A DNA stretch of 64,000 nucleotides from Flavobacterium ustbae (GCF_003946915.1 NZ_RPOC01000014.1:1-64000); one strand, 5' to 3'; positions 37,193 through 46,835 are shown, counted from the first letter of the stretch. The notes: generated from the letters alone by a model not told the origin. Numbers and translations are program-made.

Positions 37193-37747
37193 TTATAATT
37201 TGTAAGAAATCATAACTCCTCCACGATACGGAAGCCATTCACCGCTTTTATTATAATTTGGTGCTTTTTCATATCTTCCAGGAGTTCCATCATTGTAATA
37301 CCCGTGATAAAATCCTTGGTGCCATCCGCCACCGACAAAAAAGTCGAGTAAAAATTTATCGTTTAATTTAAGATTGTAGCCAACCGTAGCTCCAATTCTA
37401 TATCCAAAACCATCTTCATATCTATTACTATCCCAGTAATTCCACTTTTGCAGTTCATATTTGTCAGCTCCAATATGGGCTCCAGCATAAAAGCCATTGT
37501 ATTTTTCTTTGAAATGGTATCGAATTTCTGGAGTTACGGTAATAAATTTCATCGGATGATGTCCATCAAAAGATTCCCAGAAAGAAACCATTACATCTGC
37601 ACTAAATGTTGTTTTTTTTCCAATACTGGTTTCTATTCCAATATTTGGAACTAAAAGTAAAGCAGTAGCTCCGTTAAATTTTACAAATGTCTGGCTATGT
37701 AATTGAATACAAAATAAAAGAACTAGAAGGGCGTGTATTTTTTTCAT
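37193..37747 (-). CDS. DUF3575-like outer-membrane beta-barrel protein
   Basis: A 184-residue protein with signal peptide MKKIHALLVLLFCIQLHSQ. It is beta-rich with a C-terminal strand GGVMISYKL ending in an aliphatic residue, as in small barrels. KFNGATALLLVPNIGIETSIG followed by VTPEIRYHF and YAGAHIGADKY matches the DUF3575 layout. The function is unknown. A minus-strand TATATTTG element at 37794-37801 lies 46 bp upstream of the ATG and is the likely promoter. Confidence 0.85.
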   Translation of the reverse strand: MKKIHALLVLLFCIQLHSQTFVKFNGATALLLVPNIGIETSIGKKTTFSADVMVSFWESFDGHHPMKFITVTPEIRYHFKEKYNGFYAGAHIGADKYELQKWNYWDSNRYEDGFGYRIGATVGYNLKLNDKFLLDFFVGGGWHQGFYHGYYNDGTPGRYEKAPNYNKSGEWLPYRGGVMISYKL

Positions 37748-37856
37748 AAATTTTAGAATTCAAAAGCAGCAGTTTTTTTACTGATTTTGAGCGCAAATAT
37801 AGCCTATAATGATAGAAATTAATTTTTTATATGATTATTTTAACAGGAATAAAAAG

Positions 37857-38405
37857 CTACTTTTCTAGCAATGAGTAGATTACCTTGTCTAGGAATTTTC
37901 CTTCCCAAAATTCTGATTCTTTTAAATGCGCTTCTTTAACAAATCCGCATTTTTGTAATACCTTTTCAGAGGCATAATTTTCAGGGTCAATTACCGCTTC
38001 AATAGAGTGTAGTTTTAATTCTTTGAAGCCATAATTTGTCAATGCATTTACAGCTTCTGGAACAATCCCTTTGCCATGAGAATCAGAATTTAGCATATAC
38101 CCAATTTCTGATCTATAATTTTCAAATTGTGTTCTGTAGAATCCAATTATTCCTAATAGTTTTGGATCTCCTTTAAGTCTAATCGCCCAATTTATGCCAA
38201 TATTTTTGTCGATATTTTCGTTAATAGTATTGATGTGAGCCAATGCATCTTCATGATTTTTTGCCAAAGGACGCGGAATATATTTCATGATTTCAGCATC
38301 AGAACGCATTTCGAAAACTTCTTTTACATCAGTTTCATTAAGTCTGTCCAAAATCAGACGCTCGGTTTCTATTACAGGAAATGGAGTAAAATTAAATTCT
38401 AGCAT
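37857..38405 (-). CDS. GNAT acetyltransferase, RimJ/RimL-like
   Basis: A 182-residue N-acetyltransferase of the family that modifies ribosomal-protein N-termini or small amines. ETERLILDRLNETDVKEVFE at the start and IGYMLNSDSHGKGIVPEAVN (acetyl-CoA pyrophosphate loop, Q/RxxGxG/A-like) are typical. The C-terminal ENYASEKVLQKCGFVKEA is also a hallmark. The substrate is not determinable. It lies 8 bp downstream of the epimerase-like gene on the same strand and is probably co-transcribed. Confidence 0.88.
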   Translation of the reverse strand: MLEFNFTPFPVIETERLILDRLNETDVKEVFEMRSDAEIMKYIPRPLAKNHEDALAHINTINENIDKNIGINWAIRLKGDPKLLGIIGFYRTQFENYRSEIGYMLNSDSHGKGIVPEAVNALTNYGFKELKLHSIEAVIDPENYASEKVLQKCGFVKEAHLKESEFWEGKFLDKVIYSLLEK

Positions 38406-38413
38406 TTTGTTTC

Positions 38414-39265
38414 TTATAATATAGTAATACTAAATTTTGCACTGAAATCTTTGCTTTCATCCAAAGTCAAAATTCCTTCTTTTTCGTATAAATCACCTGT
38501 ATTTTCATTAGTGTCAGAATAGCCCAACCAAGGTTCAATACATACAAATGGCGCATTCTCTTTGGTCCAGATTCCTAGACTTGGAAAATCATTATAATCC
38601 ACTTTTACATAGGGTTTTGCATTGTTGAGAATAGTCAATGACTTGGATTTTAATATTTTAAAAATTAAAGCATCATTTTTAAACAAGTCATAATTTAAAG
38701 GAACAATGTTATTTTTTGTTTCTAAAATTTTAGTTTGAGATGAAATCAAATCATTTTCAAGAAGATAATATTTTAAATTTTCTTCTTTTTCGAATTGAAA
38801 AGCATAATTTTCAAAATCGTCTGGAAGCGCAATTGCAGGATGAGCGCCAATTGAAAAAGGCATTTTTTCTTTTCCATTATTGATTACTTTGTACTCAAGT
38901 TCCAATGAGTTTTCTGTAAGCGTATAAATAAGCTGTAATTCAAATTCAAAAGGATATTTCTGTAATGTTTTTTCAGAAGATTTGAGAGAGAAAATAGCTT
39001 TGTTTTCCGCTTTTTCAATCAGATTAAATTCCATATCACGAGCAAAACCATGACGTGGCAAATGATATTCTTTTTCATTGATTTTGTATGCATTGTTTTT
39101 TAAAGTTCCCACAATAGGAAAGAGAACAGGTGAATGTTTTCCCCAAAAATCGGGATTTCCTTCCCAGATATATTCGTTGTTTTGATTGTCTTTTATCGAA
39201 AATAATTCGGCTCCTGCATGTTTGATTGAAGCTGTGAGTATTGAGTTTGAAATAGTTGTAGTCAC
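38414..39265 (-). CDS. Aldose 1-epimerase-like (LacX-type) protein
   Basis: A 283-residue protein of the galactose-mutarotase fold. Signatures include AELFSIKDNQNNEYIWEGNP, the active-site His in PFSIGAHPAIALP (about 140), and VCIEPWLGYSDT near the C-terminus. Members of this branch, often annotated LacX or YeaD-like, act on sugars or sugar phosphates whose identity is not predictable. The start ATG is 184 bp from the divergent M1 peptidase gene. Confidence 0.88.
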   Translation of the reverse strand: MTTTISNSILTASIKHAGAELFSIKDNQNNEYIWEGNPDFWGKHSPVLFPIVGTLKNNAYKINEKEYHLPRHGFARDMEFNLIEKAENKAIFSLKSSEKTLQKYPFEFELQLIYTLTENSLELEYKVINNGKEKMPFSIGAHPAIALPDDFENYAFQFEKEENLKYYLLENDLISSQTKILETKNNIVPLNYDLFKNDALIFKILKSKSLTILNNAKPYVKVDYNDFPSLGIWTKENAPFVCIEPWLGYSDTNENTGDLYEKEGILTLDESKDFSAKFSITIL

Positions 39266-39449
39266 AATATTGAATATAAAATGAATAATTTTTATAGAGA
39301 TGTAAATATATTTTATAAAATTTAGTTTTTAAGAAAAAAAGCCTAAATTATTTTATTAATAAAATTTTGCTAAAATTGAATTTATGTTTTAAAATTTCTC
39401 CGCAAATAGCTTTTTTTTTCATTAATTTGCTACATAAATAGCTAAAAAT

Positions 39450-41714
39450 ATGAAAAAGCAATCTGCGAAAGCCATTTTAACCACGGCTTTATTTTTTGGG
39501 ATTTCTTCAGTATGGGCGCAGCAAACTCCGTCAGCAACAAATCCAGTAAGCAATTACAATTACCACGATGCCTTTGGGCCTCATTTCTACACTAAAAACG
39601 CTACAGCTACACGTACTGCTAGCGGGGAACCGGGAGTAGAGTATTGGCAAAACAGAGCCGATTATCAGATTACGGCAAAATTAAATGGAACTACAAATGA
39701 AATTGTAGGTACAGACGAAATTACCTATACAAATAATAGTCCTCAAAAATTATCATTTCTTTGGTTGAATTTAGATCAGAATTTGTTTAAAGAAGACTCA
39801 AGAGGAAATGCACTTGTGCCTTTAACAGGAAGCCGTAATGGCGCTCAAGGACAAGTTTTTGATGGCGGAAATAAAATTAAATCTGTAAAAGTAATTTCTG
39901 GAGGTAAAACTAAGACCGAAACAACGGCTAAATATATAGTTACAGATACAAGAATGCAGATTTTCCTTCCTCAGGAGTTGGCTGCAAAAGGAGGTTCTGT
40001 AAAGATTAAAATCGAATTCTCTTTCATCGCGCCTTTTGAAGGATCGGATAGAATGGGAGTTTTGGAAACTAAAAACGGAAAAATCTTCACTATTGCGCAA
40101 TGGTACCCACGTATGTGTGTGTACGATGACGTAAGAGGATGGAATACAGCTCCATATTTAGGCGCTTCAGAGTTTTATTTGGAATATGGAGATTTTGATG
40201 TAAAACTTACTGTTCCAGGAAATCACTACGTTGTGGCTTCTGGTGAATTGCTAAACGGTCAGGAAGTATTCTCTGCCGAGCAATTGAAAAGATATAAAGA
40301 AGCTTCTAACAGCGATAAAACAGTTATGATTCGTACTGCAGACGAAGTGAATTCTACTGCAACTGCAACTGCAGGAACTGAAAAAACTTGGCATTATAAA
40401 ATCAAAAATGCACGTGATTTCTCTTGGGCATCATCTCCAGCTTTTATTTTAGATGGAGCAAAAATTAATCTTCCAAGCGGTAAAAAATCTTTAGCATTAT
40501 CTGCTTATCCTGTTGAAAGTGATGGGCGAGATGGTTACGGACGTTCTACAGAATATGTAAAAGCATCTATCGAACATTATTCTAAACAATGGTTTGAATA
40601 TCCTTATCCAGCGGCTACAAACGTTGCAGGAAATGAAGGAGGAATGGAATATCCAGGAATTGTTTTCTGCGGATGGAAATCTAAAGGACAAGATCTTTGG
40701 GGAGTTACAGATCACGAATTTGGCCACATTTGGTTTCCTATGATTGTAGGTTCAAACGAAAGATTATTTGCTTGGATGGATGAAGGATTCAATACCTTTA
40801 TTAATTCATTAAGTACAGCTGCATTTAATAATGGCGAATACAAAGAACAGCCAACAGATTTGCACGAAATGGCAGAACCGTTTACAAGACCTGATCTTGA
40901 AACGATTATGAGTTCTCCAGATAATATGAAGGAAGCCAATATTGGTATGTTATGTTACTTTAAACCAAGTGCAGGTTTAGTCATTTTAAGAGAACAGATT
41001 TTAGGAAAAGAGCGTTTTGATACTGCTTTTAGAACTTATATTCAGCGTTGGGCTTACAAACATCCACAACCAGATGATTTCTTTAGAAGTATGGAAAATG
41101 TAGCTGGAGAAGATTTAAGCTGGTTTTGGAGAAGCTGGTACGTAAATAACTGGCGTTTTGACCAAGGAGTTAATTCAGTTAAATATGTGAAAAACGATCC
41201 AGCAAAAGGCGCTGTAATTACAGTTGAAAATTTTGATAAAATGCCAATGCCAATTGTTTTAGATGTAAAAACAAAAAGCGGAAAAGTAACAAGAGTTAAT
41301 ATTCCTGTAGAAATCTGGCAAAGAAACAATTCTTGGTCTTTCAAACACAATTCGACAGAAGAAATTGAAAGCATCACGTTAGATCCAGATCATGTTTTTC
41401 CGGATAATAACACCTCTAACAATGTTTGGAAAGCAGAAAGCGGAAAAATTGAAAAAGACATTATTCTAGACGGATACTTAGGCAATTATGTTACTTCTAA
41501 ATCTCCATTGACAATTGAATTGACAGAGAAAAATAGTGTTTTATATGCTGAGCTTCCAAATTATCCTAAATTTACTTTAGCTCCTGTTGCAAATGAAAAA
41601 GATACATTTGAATCAAAAAGAGCAGGATTAAAATTTAAATTTAATGAAGCTAAAACAGGTTTTGATATGACGCTTATGGATAATGGACAAGTAATTCCAT
41701 TTACAAAAAAATAA
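39450..41714 (+). CDS. M1-family zinc metallopeptidase, secreted
   Basis: A 754-residue aminopeptidase-like enzyme with signal peptide ([13 protein letters not shown]). The zinc site is HEFGH followed after 18 residues by the Glu in WMDEG, fitting HExxH-x18-[11 protein letters not shown] replaces the classical GAMEN substrate motif, a common change in Bacteroidota M1 members. The long N-terminal beta domain includes the typical YPRMCVYDD (about 218). There is no type IX sorting domain at the C-terminus, so periplasmic or outer-membrane location is more likely than secretion. It ends with its own terminator at 41738. Confidence 0.93.
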   Translation: MKKQSAKAILTTALFFGISSVWAQQTPSATNPVSNYNYHDAFGPHFYTKNATATRTASGEPGVEYWQNRADYQITAKLNGTTNEIVGTDEITYTNNSPQKLSFLWLNLDQNLFKEDSRGNALVPLTGSRNGAQGQVFDGGNKIKSVKVISGGKTKTETTAKYIVTDTRMQIFLPQELAAKGGSVKIKIEFSFIAPFEGSDRMGVLETKNGKIFTIAQWYPRMCVYDDVRGWNTAPYLGASEFYLEYGDFDVKLTVPGNHYVVASGELLNGQEVFSAEQLKRYKEASNSDKTVMIRTADEVNSTATATAGTEKTWHYKIKNARDFSWASSPAFILDGAKINLPSGKKSLALSAYPVESDGRDGYGRSTEYVKASIEHYSKQWFEYPYPAATNVAGNEGGMEYPGIVFCGWKSKGQDLWGVTDHEFGHIWFPMIVGSNERLFAWMDEGFNTFINSLSTAAFNNGEYKEQPTDLHEMAEPFTRPDLETIMSSPDNMKEANIGMLCYFKPSAGLVILREQILGKERFDTAFRTYIQRWAYKHPQPDDFFRSMENVAGEDLSWFWRSWYVNNWRFDQGVNSVKYVKNDPAKGAVITVENFDKMPMPIVLDVKTKSGKVTRVNIPVEIWQRNNSWSFKHNSTEEIESITLDPDHVFPDNNTSNNVWKAESGKIEKDIILDGYLGNYVTSKSPLTIELTEKNSVLYAELPNYPKFTLAPVANEKDTFESKRAGLKFKFNEAKTGFDMTLMDNGQVIPFTKK

Positions 41715-41737
41715 ATTTTAGAAATATAAAATATTTA

Positions 41738-41776
41738 AAACCCGATAGTTAGAGATGATTATCGGGTTTTGTTTTA
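41738..41776 (+). terminator. Terminator after the M1 peptidase
   Basis: AAACCCGATA (41738-41747) pairs perfectly with TATCGGGTTT (41761-41770), followed by T-rich sequence. Confidence 0.85.
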
Positions 41777-41827
41777 TGCGTATATTCACAAAACGTAAAA
41801 AAAATGTTAGAATTTAAATTTTTTGTT

Positions 41828-41855
41828 TTGTAAATAAAAAAATAATGTACTTTTG
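41828..41855 (+). promoter_or_regulatory. Promoter at the head of the arg/pro cluster
   Basis: TTG (41828-41830), a 17-bp spacer and TACTTTTG (41848-41855) match the consensus fully. The start site should fall at about 41861, which is an ATG, leaving about 325 bases of leader before the first full gene. Confidence 0.75.
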
Positions 41856-41860
41856 CATCG

Positions 41861-41947
41861 ATGAATAAAATAAGTTTACATATAACTTCTTTGTCACGGA
41901 CAAACTCACCGATTACTTCTCCCGAAGTACGGACACTATCTCTATAG
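41861..41947 (+). CDS. Candidate 28-residue leader peptide of the arginine cluster
   Basis: A frame starting at the predicted transcript end (leaderless ATG) encodes MNKISLHITSLSRTNSPITS followed by PEVRTLSL and a stop. Both arginines are coded by CGG, a codon expected to be rare in this low-GC genome, and each is followed by ACA. Two small hairpins overlap the region: ACTTC / GAAGT (near 41915) and ACTAT / ATAGT (near 41937). This would suit translational attenuation by arginine supply, but no textbook terminator was seen before 42185. It may instead be part of a structured RNA. The opposite strand is also open here. Confidence 0.4.
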   Translation: MNKISLHITSLSRTNSPITSPEVRTLSL

Positions 41948-42010
41948 TATCCACTGAGTTTTATAGCCGTATATTTATTCATACCCTTTTTTCATTTTGA
42001 AATCACACAA

Positions 42011-42027
42011 TTTGTCCATTGGACAAA
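42011..42027. promoter_or_regulatory. Palindrome TTTGTCC-ATT-GGACAAA, possible operator
   Basis: A perfect 7-bp inverted repeat with a 3-bp spacer lies in the arg leader. A TAATTTTG element (42047-42054) follows 19 bp later, so the palindrome could control a second promoter 131 bp before the GNAT gene. No regulator gene is adjacent. Confidence 0.45.
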
Positions 42028-42184
42028 CATATCCTAAAACTATATATAATTTTGTGAATTTTCTTGATCAAGTTTTTGATTTTGAAGATGTTACTTCTTT
42101 TATTCTTATTTTTATCGGATTCAATTCTGGATTTCAATCTAAGCAACACATTTTAATTTTTAACGCTAAACTTCAATTATTGAA

Positions 42185-42820
42185 ATGAAGATCTCTATTG
42201 TTGTTACCCAGGAAGAACACTTCAAATTCGCACAAGAAATCTGCGATACGATAGAATCATCTGCCTTGTTAAGAGGTACGGGGATTGCTAAAAGAACTCC
42301 TGAGTATATTCAGAAAAAAATGGCAAACGGTGATGCAATGATTGCACTGGCTGATGGAAAGTTTGCAGGTTTTTGCTACATAGAAAGCTGGCAGCACGGA
42401 AAATTCGTGGCGCACTCGGGATTAATCGTACACCCAGATTACAGAAGCCACGGTTTGGCTAAAAAGATAAAATCTAAAGTATTTGATTATTCTTTAAAAA
42501 GATTTCCAGATGCTAAAATATTCGGAATCACAACTGGTTTGGCGGTAATGAAAATTAACTCTGAATTAGGATACAAGCCAGTTCCTTTCTCAGAATTAAC
42601 AACCGATCCAAGTTTTTGGGCTGGCTGTAAAACCTGTACCAATTTCCCAATTTTACAAAGCAAAGAAAACAAAATGTGTCTTTGTACTGGAATGTTGTAC
42701 GATCCAAAAGAAAAACAAAAAACACCGCCAAGACATCCTTTTAATGAGGCTGTTTTAAGCAGACTTAAAAAAATTAAACAAGCATTATTCTTAAATAAAA
42801 TAATAGCATTTTTTGTTTAA
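42185..42820 (+). CDS. GNAT N-acyltransferase, probable first enzyme of arginine synthesis
   Basis: A 211-residue GNAT protein. The acetyl-CoA loop region is LIVHPDYRSHGLAKKIKSKV and the fold continues with ITTGLAVMKINSELGYKPV. A Cys-rich segment (CKTC ... CLC, about 141-161) follows. Its place directly before argG suggests it acylates glutamate (ArgA role). In some Bacteroidota the pathway uses succinylated rather than acetylated intermediates, so the acyl donor is uncertain. It has no amino-acid-kinase domain, unlike classical ArgA. The spacing to argG is 62 bp. Confidence 0.8.
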   Translation: MKISIVVTQEEHFKFAQEICDTIESSALLRGTGIAKRTPEYIQKKMANGDAMIALADGKFAGFCYIESWQHGKFVAHSGLIVHPDYRSHGLAKKIKSKVFDYSLKRFPDAKIFGITTGLAVMKINSELGYKPVPFSELTTDPSFWAGCKTCTNFPILQSKENKMCLCTGMLYDPKEKQKTPPRHPFNEAVLSRLKKIKQALFLNKIIAFFV

Positions 42821-42882
42821 CCAATTAATTAGAAAAAATCTCAAACTGCTACATACGAAAGTATTAGCCTAAATTATAAAAA

Positions 42883-44076
42883 ATGAAAAAAGTAGTATTA
42901 GCTTATAGCGGAGGATTAGATACCTCGTATTGTTTGAAATATTTAAAAAATGAAAAAGGATACGAAGTTCATACTGTTCTTGTAGACACAGGAGGATTTT
43001 CTGCTGAAGAATTAACAGCTATTGAATCAAGAGCTTACGAGTTAGGAAGTGCGCAACACGCCAACCTTACAATCGTAGACAAATATTATGATAAAGCAAT
43101 AAAATATTTGATTTTCGGAAATGTATTAAAAAACAATACTTATCCGTTATCAGTTAGTGCAGAGCGTGTTTTTCAGGCAATTGAGGCTATAAAATATGCT
43201 AAAAAAGTGGGAGCAAGCGCGATCGCACACGGAAGTACAGGTGCAGGAAACGACCAAATTCGTTTCGATTTGATTTTCCAGACTATCGCTCCGGAAATTG
43301 AAATCATTACACCAATTAGAGATTTAAAACTTTCAAGACAAGAAGAAGTAGATTATTTAGCTCAAAATGGAGTTCACTATTCTTGGGGAAAAGCGCAATA
43401 TTCTATCAATAAAGGACTTTGGGGAACAAGTGTTGGAGGAAAAGAAACTTTAACTTCTGGACAGCCATTGCCAAGTGAAGCTTATCCTTCGCAATTGCAA
43501 AAAGAAGGAGAAGAGAAAGTAACGCTTCATTTCGAACAAGGTGAATTAGTTGGTCTGAACGGAAAAACGGATAAACCTTCAAACAATATTGTAGCTTTAG
43601 AAAAATTAGCAAACGCTTACGCAATCGGTAGAGATATTCACGTTGGTGATACGATTATCGGAATTAAAGGTAGAGTTGGTTTTGAAGCTGCAGCGCCTTT
43701 AATTATCATCAAAGCGCACCATTTATTAGAAAAACATACTTTAGGTAAATGGCAGCAATACTGGAAAGAACAACTAGGAAACTGGTACGGAATGTTATTT
43801 CATGAAGGTCAATTTCTTGATCCTGTTATGAGAAACATCGAAACTTTCCTTCAAGATACTCAAAAAACAGTAAACGGAACAGTAACTGTTTCGTTAAAAC
43901 CATATCATTTCTCACTTGACGGAATCGAATCTGAAAATGATTTAATGAACACAGGTTTCGGTCAATACGGCGAAATGAACAATGCTTGGACATCTGAAGA
44001 TGCAAAAGGATTTATTAAGATTTTAGGAAATGCTCAAAACATTTTTTCATCTGTAAACAAATTAGACCATGATTAA
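42883..44076 (+). CDS. argG: Argininosuccinate synthase
   Basis: A 397-residue enzyme that joins citrulline and aspartate using ATP. It begins with the nucleotide-binding motif VVLAYSGGLDTSYCLKYL. HGSTGAGNDQIRFDL and SINKGLWGTSVGGKETL are substrate-binding segments. The length is normal. It is the second full gene of the cluster and its stop is overlapped by the following lipoprotein frame by 8 bp. Confidence 0.96.
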   Translation: MKKVVLAYSGGLDTSYCLKYLKNEKGYEVHTVLVDTGGFSAEELTAIESRAYELGSAQHANLTIVDKYYDKAIKYLIFGNVLKNNTYPLSVSAERVFQAIEAIKYAKKVGASAIAHGSTGAGNDQIRFDLIFQTIAPEIEIITPIRDLKLSRQEEVDYLAQNGVHYSWGKAQYSINKGLWGTSVGGKETLTSGQPLPSEAYPSQLQKEGEEKVTLHFEQGELVGLNGKTDKPSNNIVALEKLANAYAIGRDIHVGDTIIGIKGRVGFEAAAPLIIIKAHHLLEKHTLGKWQQYWKEQLGNWYGMLFHEGQFLDPVMRNIETFLQDTQKTVNGTVTVSLKPYHFSLDGIESENDLMNTGFGQYGEMNNAWTSEDAKGFIKILGNAQNIFSSVNKLDHD

Positions 44077-44518
44077 TTATAATACATTATTCACAAATAA
44101 AACTAATTTGAAAACAAAGATATTTTTTTTGCTCCCATTTCTCTTAATGTTTTTTGCATGTTCAAGTGATAATGATTCTAATCAGGAAAAAGAAACTTTA
44201 AAGGCAATCACGTATGAAGTCTTACTATTTGAATATACACCTGATACTGGTAACAATACATCTAGGCTACGTTATGAAATAAAGTTTACTAATCATAATA
44301 ATGTTGCTGTAAAAGGAAATTATAAGATAACATATAACGCTGATGGACTTATTTTAACTCCTATCATAAGAGTACCCAACGACGACCCTTATGATAAAAT
44401 TGAAGCAAACTCCTTTTATACCGCTAGTTATGATGTTGAAACTGCATTAGAGCCAACATTAGGAACTATTAAATCAATAAAATTTTTATCTGCTGAATTC
44501 GTTCTTGCAGATTTATAA
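44069..44518 (+). CDS. Small lipoprotein inserted in the arg cluster
   Basis: A frame of 149 residues with lipobox FFACSS, then an acidic linker and a beta-rich domain (ITYEVLLFEYTPDTGNN ... VALKG-like strands). I do not recognise the family. The ATG at 44069 overlaps the argG stop by 8 bp. A TTG at 44108 would give a neater signal peptide starting LKTKIFFLLPFLLMFFAC and avoid the overlap. It has no evident role in arginine synthesis and may be a recent insertion, although the direction and coupling fit the operon. Confidence 0.7.
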   Translation: MINYNTLFTNKTNLKTKIFFLLPFLLMFFACSSDNDSNQEKETLKAITYEVLLFEYTPDTGNNTSRLRYEIKFTNHNNVAVKGNYKITYNADGLILTPIIRVPNDDPYDKIEANSFYTASYDVETALEPTLGTIKSIKFLSAEFVLADL

Positions 44519-44559
44519 AAATCAAAGATTTTTTACAGAATCTTAAAAAAAATAAAACT

Positions 44560-45537
44560 ATGATTAATGTCGGAATTATTGGTGGTTCGGGTTACACGGC
44601 TGGAGAACTCATCAGAATTTTAATGTATCACCCCAAAGTAAACATCGATTTTGTTTACAGTACCACAAACGCCGGAAAACCGCTTTCTGTAGCGCACCAC
44701 GATTTGATGGGCGATATTGAAATGAACTTTACTGATGAAATCAATCCAAATGTGAATGTCGTTTTCTTGTGTTTAGGGCACGGAAAATCAATTTCATTTT
44801 TAAAAGAAAATCAGTTTGGTGGTCATACAAAAATCATCGATTTAGGAAATGATTTCAGATTGAATAAAGACGCTCATTTTGAAGGAAAAGATTTTGTTTA
44901 CGGTTTACCTGAAATCAACAAAGCCGAAATCAAAAAAGCAGATTATATTGCCAATCCGGGTTGTTTTGCAACTGCTATTCAATTAGCATTATTACCTTTA
45001 GCAAAAGACGGATTGCTGAATAATGATGTTCATATTAATGCGACAACGGGTTCGACAGGAGCGGGAGTAGGCCTTGCTGAAACTTCTCACTTTAGCTGGA
45101 GAAATAACAATTTTTCTCATTACAAAGCTTTTGAACATCAGCATTTAGGTGAAATCACCGAAAGTCTGGTGCAACTGCAGGATGATTTTGAAAGTGAATT
45201 GCTTTTTATTCCAAACAGAGGAGATTTTCCAAGAGGGATTTTTGCAACGCTTTATACTAAATCAGACGACAGTTTAGAAACTTTAGTAGCAAAATACGAA
45301 GAATTCTATAAAAATGAGCCTTTTGTAACGGTTACAACGACTAATATCAATATGAAACAAGTCGTACAAACCAACAAATGTATTATTAGTTTATTGAAAA
45401 AAGGAAACCGGGTTCTCATAACATCAATTATAGATAACTTAACCAAAGGTGCTTCTGGCCAGGCAATTCAAAACATGAATTTAATGTTCGGATTAGAAGA
45501 AACCACTGGTTTACATTTGAAACCAATCGGATTTTAA
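44560..45537 (+). CDS. argC: N-acyl-gamma-glutamyl-phosphate reductase
   Basis: A 325-residue NADPH-dependent reductase of the third step of arginine synthesis. The Rossmann start is VGIIGGSGYTAGELIRIL. The active-site cysteine lies in ANPGCFATAIQLALLPL, and TTGSTGAGVGLAETSHFSWR is the family substrate loop. It is complete. It follows the lipoprotein by 41 bp. The 128-bp gap after it is the first of the foldback spacers. Confidence 0.95.
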   Translation: MINVGIIGGSGYTAGELIRILMYHPKVNIDFVYSTTNAGKPLSVAHHDLMGDIEMNFTDEINPNVNVVFLCLGHGKSISFLKENQFGGHTKIIDLGNDFRLNKDAHFEGKDFVYGLPEINKAEIKKADYIANPGCFATAIQLALLPLAKDGLLNNDVHINATTGSTGAGVGLAETSHFSWRNNNFSHYKAFEHQHLGEITESLVQLQDDFESELLFIPNRGDFPRGIFATLYTKSDDSLETLVAKYEEFYKNEPFVTVTTTNINMKQVVQTNKCIISLLKKGNRVLITSIIDNLTKGASGQAIQNMNLMFGLEETTGLHLKPIGF

Positions 45538-45540
45538 TTT

Positions 45541-45685
45541 TTTAGTTTCAAGTTTAAAGTTTCAGGTTTCACGTTCTGCACGTGACTTGAAATATCAAAA
45601 AGAAACATAAACAAGTTTTCAGGTTTAAAAGTTTCAGTTTTCACATTCAGTGATAAACTTGAAACATGAAACCTGAAACAAAACA
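45541..45685. repeat. Foldback spacer, GTTTCAGGTTTCA words
   Basis: AAGTTTCAGGTTTCA-type words on the left face GAAACATGAAACCTGAAAC on the right. An inner CACGT / ACGTG hairpin lies near 45573. The right arm runs into the argD start region and creates a spurious in-frame ATG at 45666. Confidence 0.65.
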
Positions 45686-45695
45686 AACAAAAAAC

Positions 45696-46835
45696 ATGAA
45701 CTTATTCAACGTTTACCCATTATACGACATAACTCCAGTAAAAGCAATAGATTGTACAATCATTGATGACAAAGGAGTAGAATATTTAGATTTATACAGC
45801 GGACATGGAGTTATTTCCATCGGACATACACAGCCGGATTATGTGGCGAAACTGAAAAACCAAATCGATAATTTAGGATTTTATTCGAATGCTATTCAAA
45901 ATCCTTTACAGGTTGAATTGGCACAGAAACTTGGAAAGCTTTCAGGTTTAGAAGATTATGAATTATTTTTATGCAGTTCTGGAGCTGAAGCAAACGAAAA
46001 TGCATTAAAATTAGCGTCTTTCCATAATGGAAAATCAAGAGTGGTGGCTTTTCATAATTCTTTCCACGGAAGAACTTCTGCGGCAGTTGCTGTTACCGAT
46101 AACAAAAAGATTGTTGCACCAATTAATGCACAGCAAGAAGTTACTTTTTTACCTTTAAATCAAATCGAATTAGTTGAAGCTGAATTAGCAAAAGGCGATG
46201 TTACAGCGGTAATTATTGAAGGAATTCAAGGAGTTGGAGGTTTAGATCAAGGAACAACCGAGTTTTTTCAGGCTTTAGAAAAAGCTTGTAAAAAATACGA
46301 CGTAGTTTTAATTTTAGACGAAGTGCAATCTGGATATGGAAGAAGCGGTAAATTCTTCGCTTTTCAGCATCACGGAATCAATGCTGATATTATTTCGGTT
46401 GCAAAAGGAATGGGTAACGGTTTTCCTGTTGGAGCGATTTTAATTTCGCCAAAATTCGAAGCAAGTTTTGGATTATTAGGAACGACTTTCGGCGGAAGCC
46501 ACTTGTCTTGTGCAGCAGGAATTGCGGTTTTAGATGTAATTGAAAAGCTTGATTTACAGAAAAATGTAAATGAAGTTTATGAATATTTCGTAGAAAAAAT
46601 CAAAGAAGTTGACGGAATCAAACAAGTTAAAGGAAAAGGCTTAATGCTTGGAGTGGAGTTTGATTTTGATGTTGCTGCTTTAAGAAAGAAATTAATTATC
46701 GAAAAGCACATTTTTACAGGAAGCGCCAACAATAAAAATCTGTTGAGAATTTTACCGCCATTGACAGTGAAAAAAGCTGATATTGATACGTTTGTAAAAG
46801 CTTTAAAAGAAAGTTTAGAAGAACTTAAAAACTAA
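45696..46835 (+). CDS. argD: Acetyl/succinylornithine aminotransferase
   Basis: A 379-residue class III PLP aminotransferase making N-acylornithine. CSSGAEANENALKLA binds PLP phosphate. ILDEVQSGYGRSGKFFAFQ includes the cofactor Asp, and VAKGMGNGFPVGAIL holds the PLP lysine. The ATG at 45696 is chosen because the ten residues before it (from 45666) are translated from the repeat arm. The same enzyme could use succinylornithine in the Bacteroidota pathway. proA follows after 84 bp. Confidence 0.92.
   Translation: MNLFNVYPLYDITPVKAIDCTIIDDKGVEYLDLYSGHGVISIGHTQPDYVAKLKNQIDNLGFYSNAIQNPLQVELAQKLGKLSGLEDYELFLCSSGAEANENALKLASFHNGKSRVVAFHNSFHGRTSAAVAVTDNKKIVAPINAQQEVTFLPLNQIELVEAELAKGDVTAVIIEGIQGVGGLDQGTTEFFQALEKACKKYDVVLILDEVQSGYGRSGKFFAFQHHGINADIISVAKGMGNGFPVGAILISPKFEASFGLLGTTFGGSHLSCAAGIAVLDVIEKLDLQKNVNEVYEYFVEKIKEVDGIKQVKGKGLMLGVEFDFDVAALRKKLIIEKHIFTGSANNKNLLRILPPLTVKKADIDTFVKALKESLEELKN

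Noticed and set aside
41749..41982. 77-residue reverse frame opposite the arg leader
   Set aside because: It overlaps the M1 terminator and the arg promoter, and its second half is AT-rich nonsense; only the first 40 residues look protein-like. The forward promoter fits better.
42084..42106. Terminator of the arg attenuator (GAAG / CTTC then T-rich)
   Set aside because: The stem is only about four to five base pairs, too weak to call.
41997..42188. 63-residue TTG-started frame before the GNAT gene
   Set aside because: It spans the palindrome and a promoter element, has no homology I recognise, and overlaps the GNAT start. Leader sequence is more likely.
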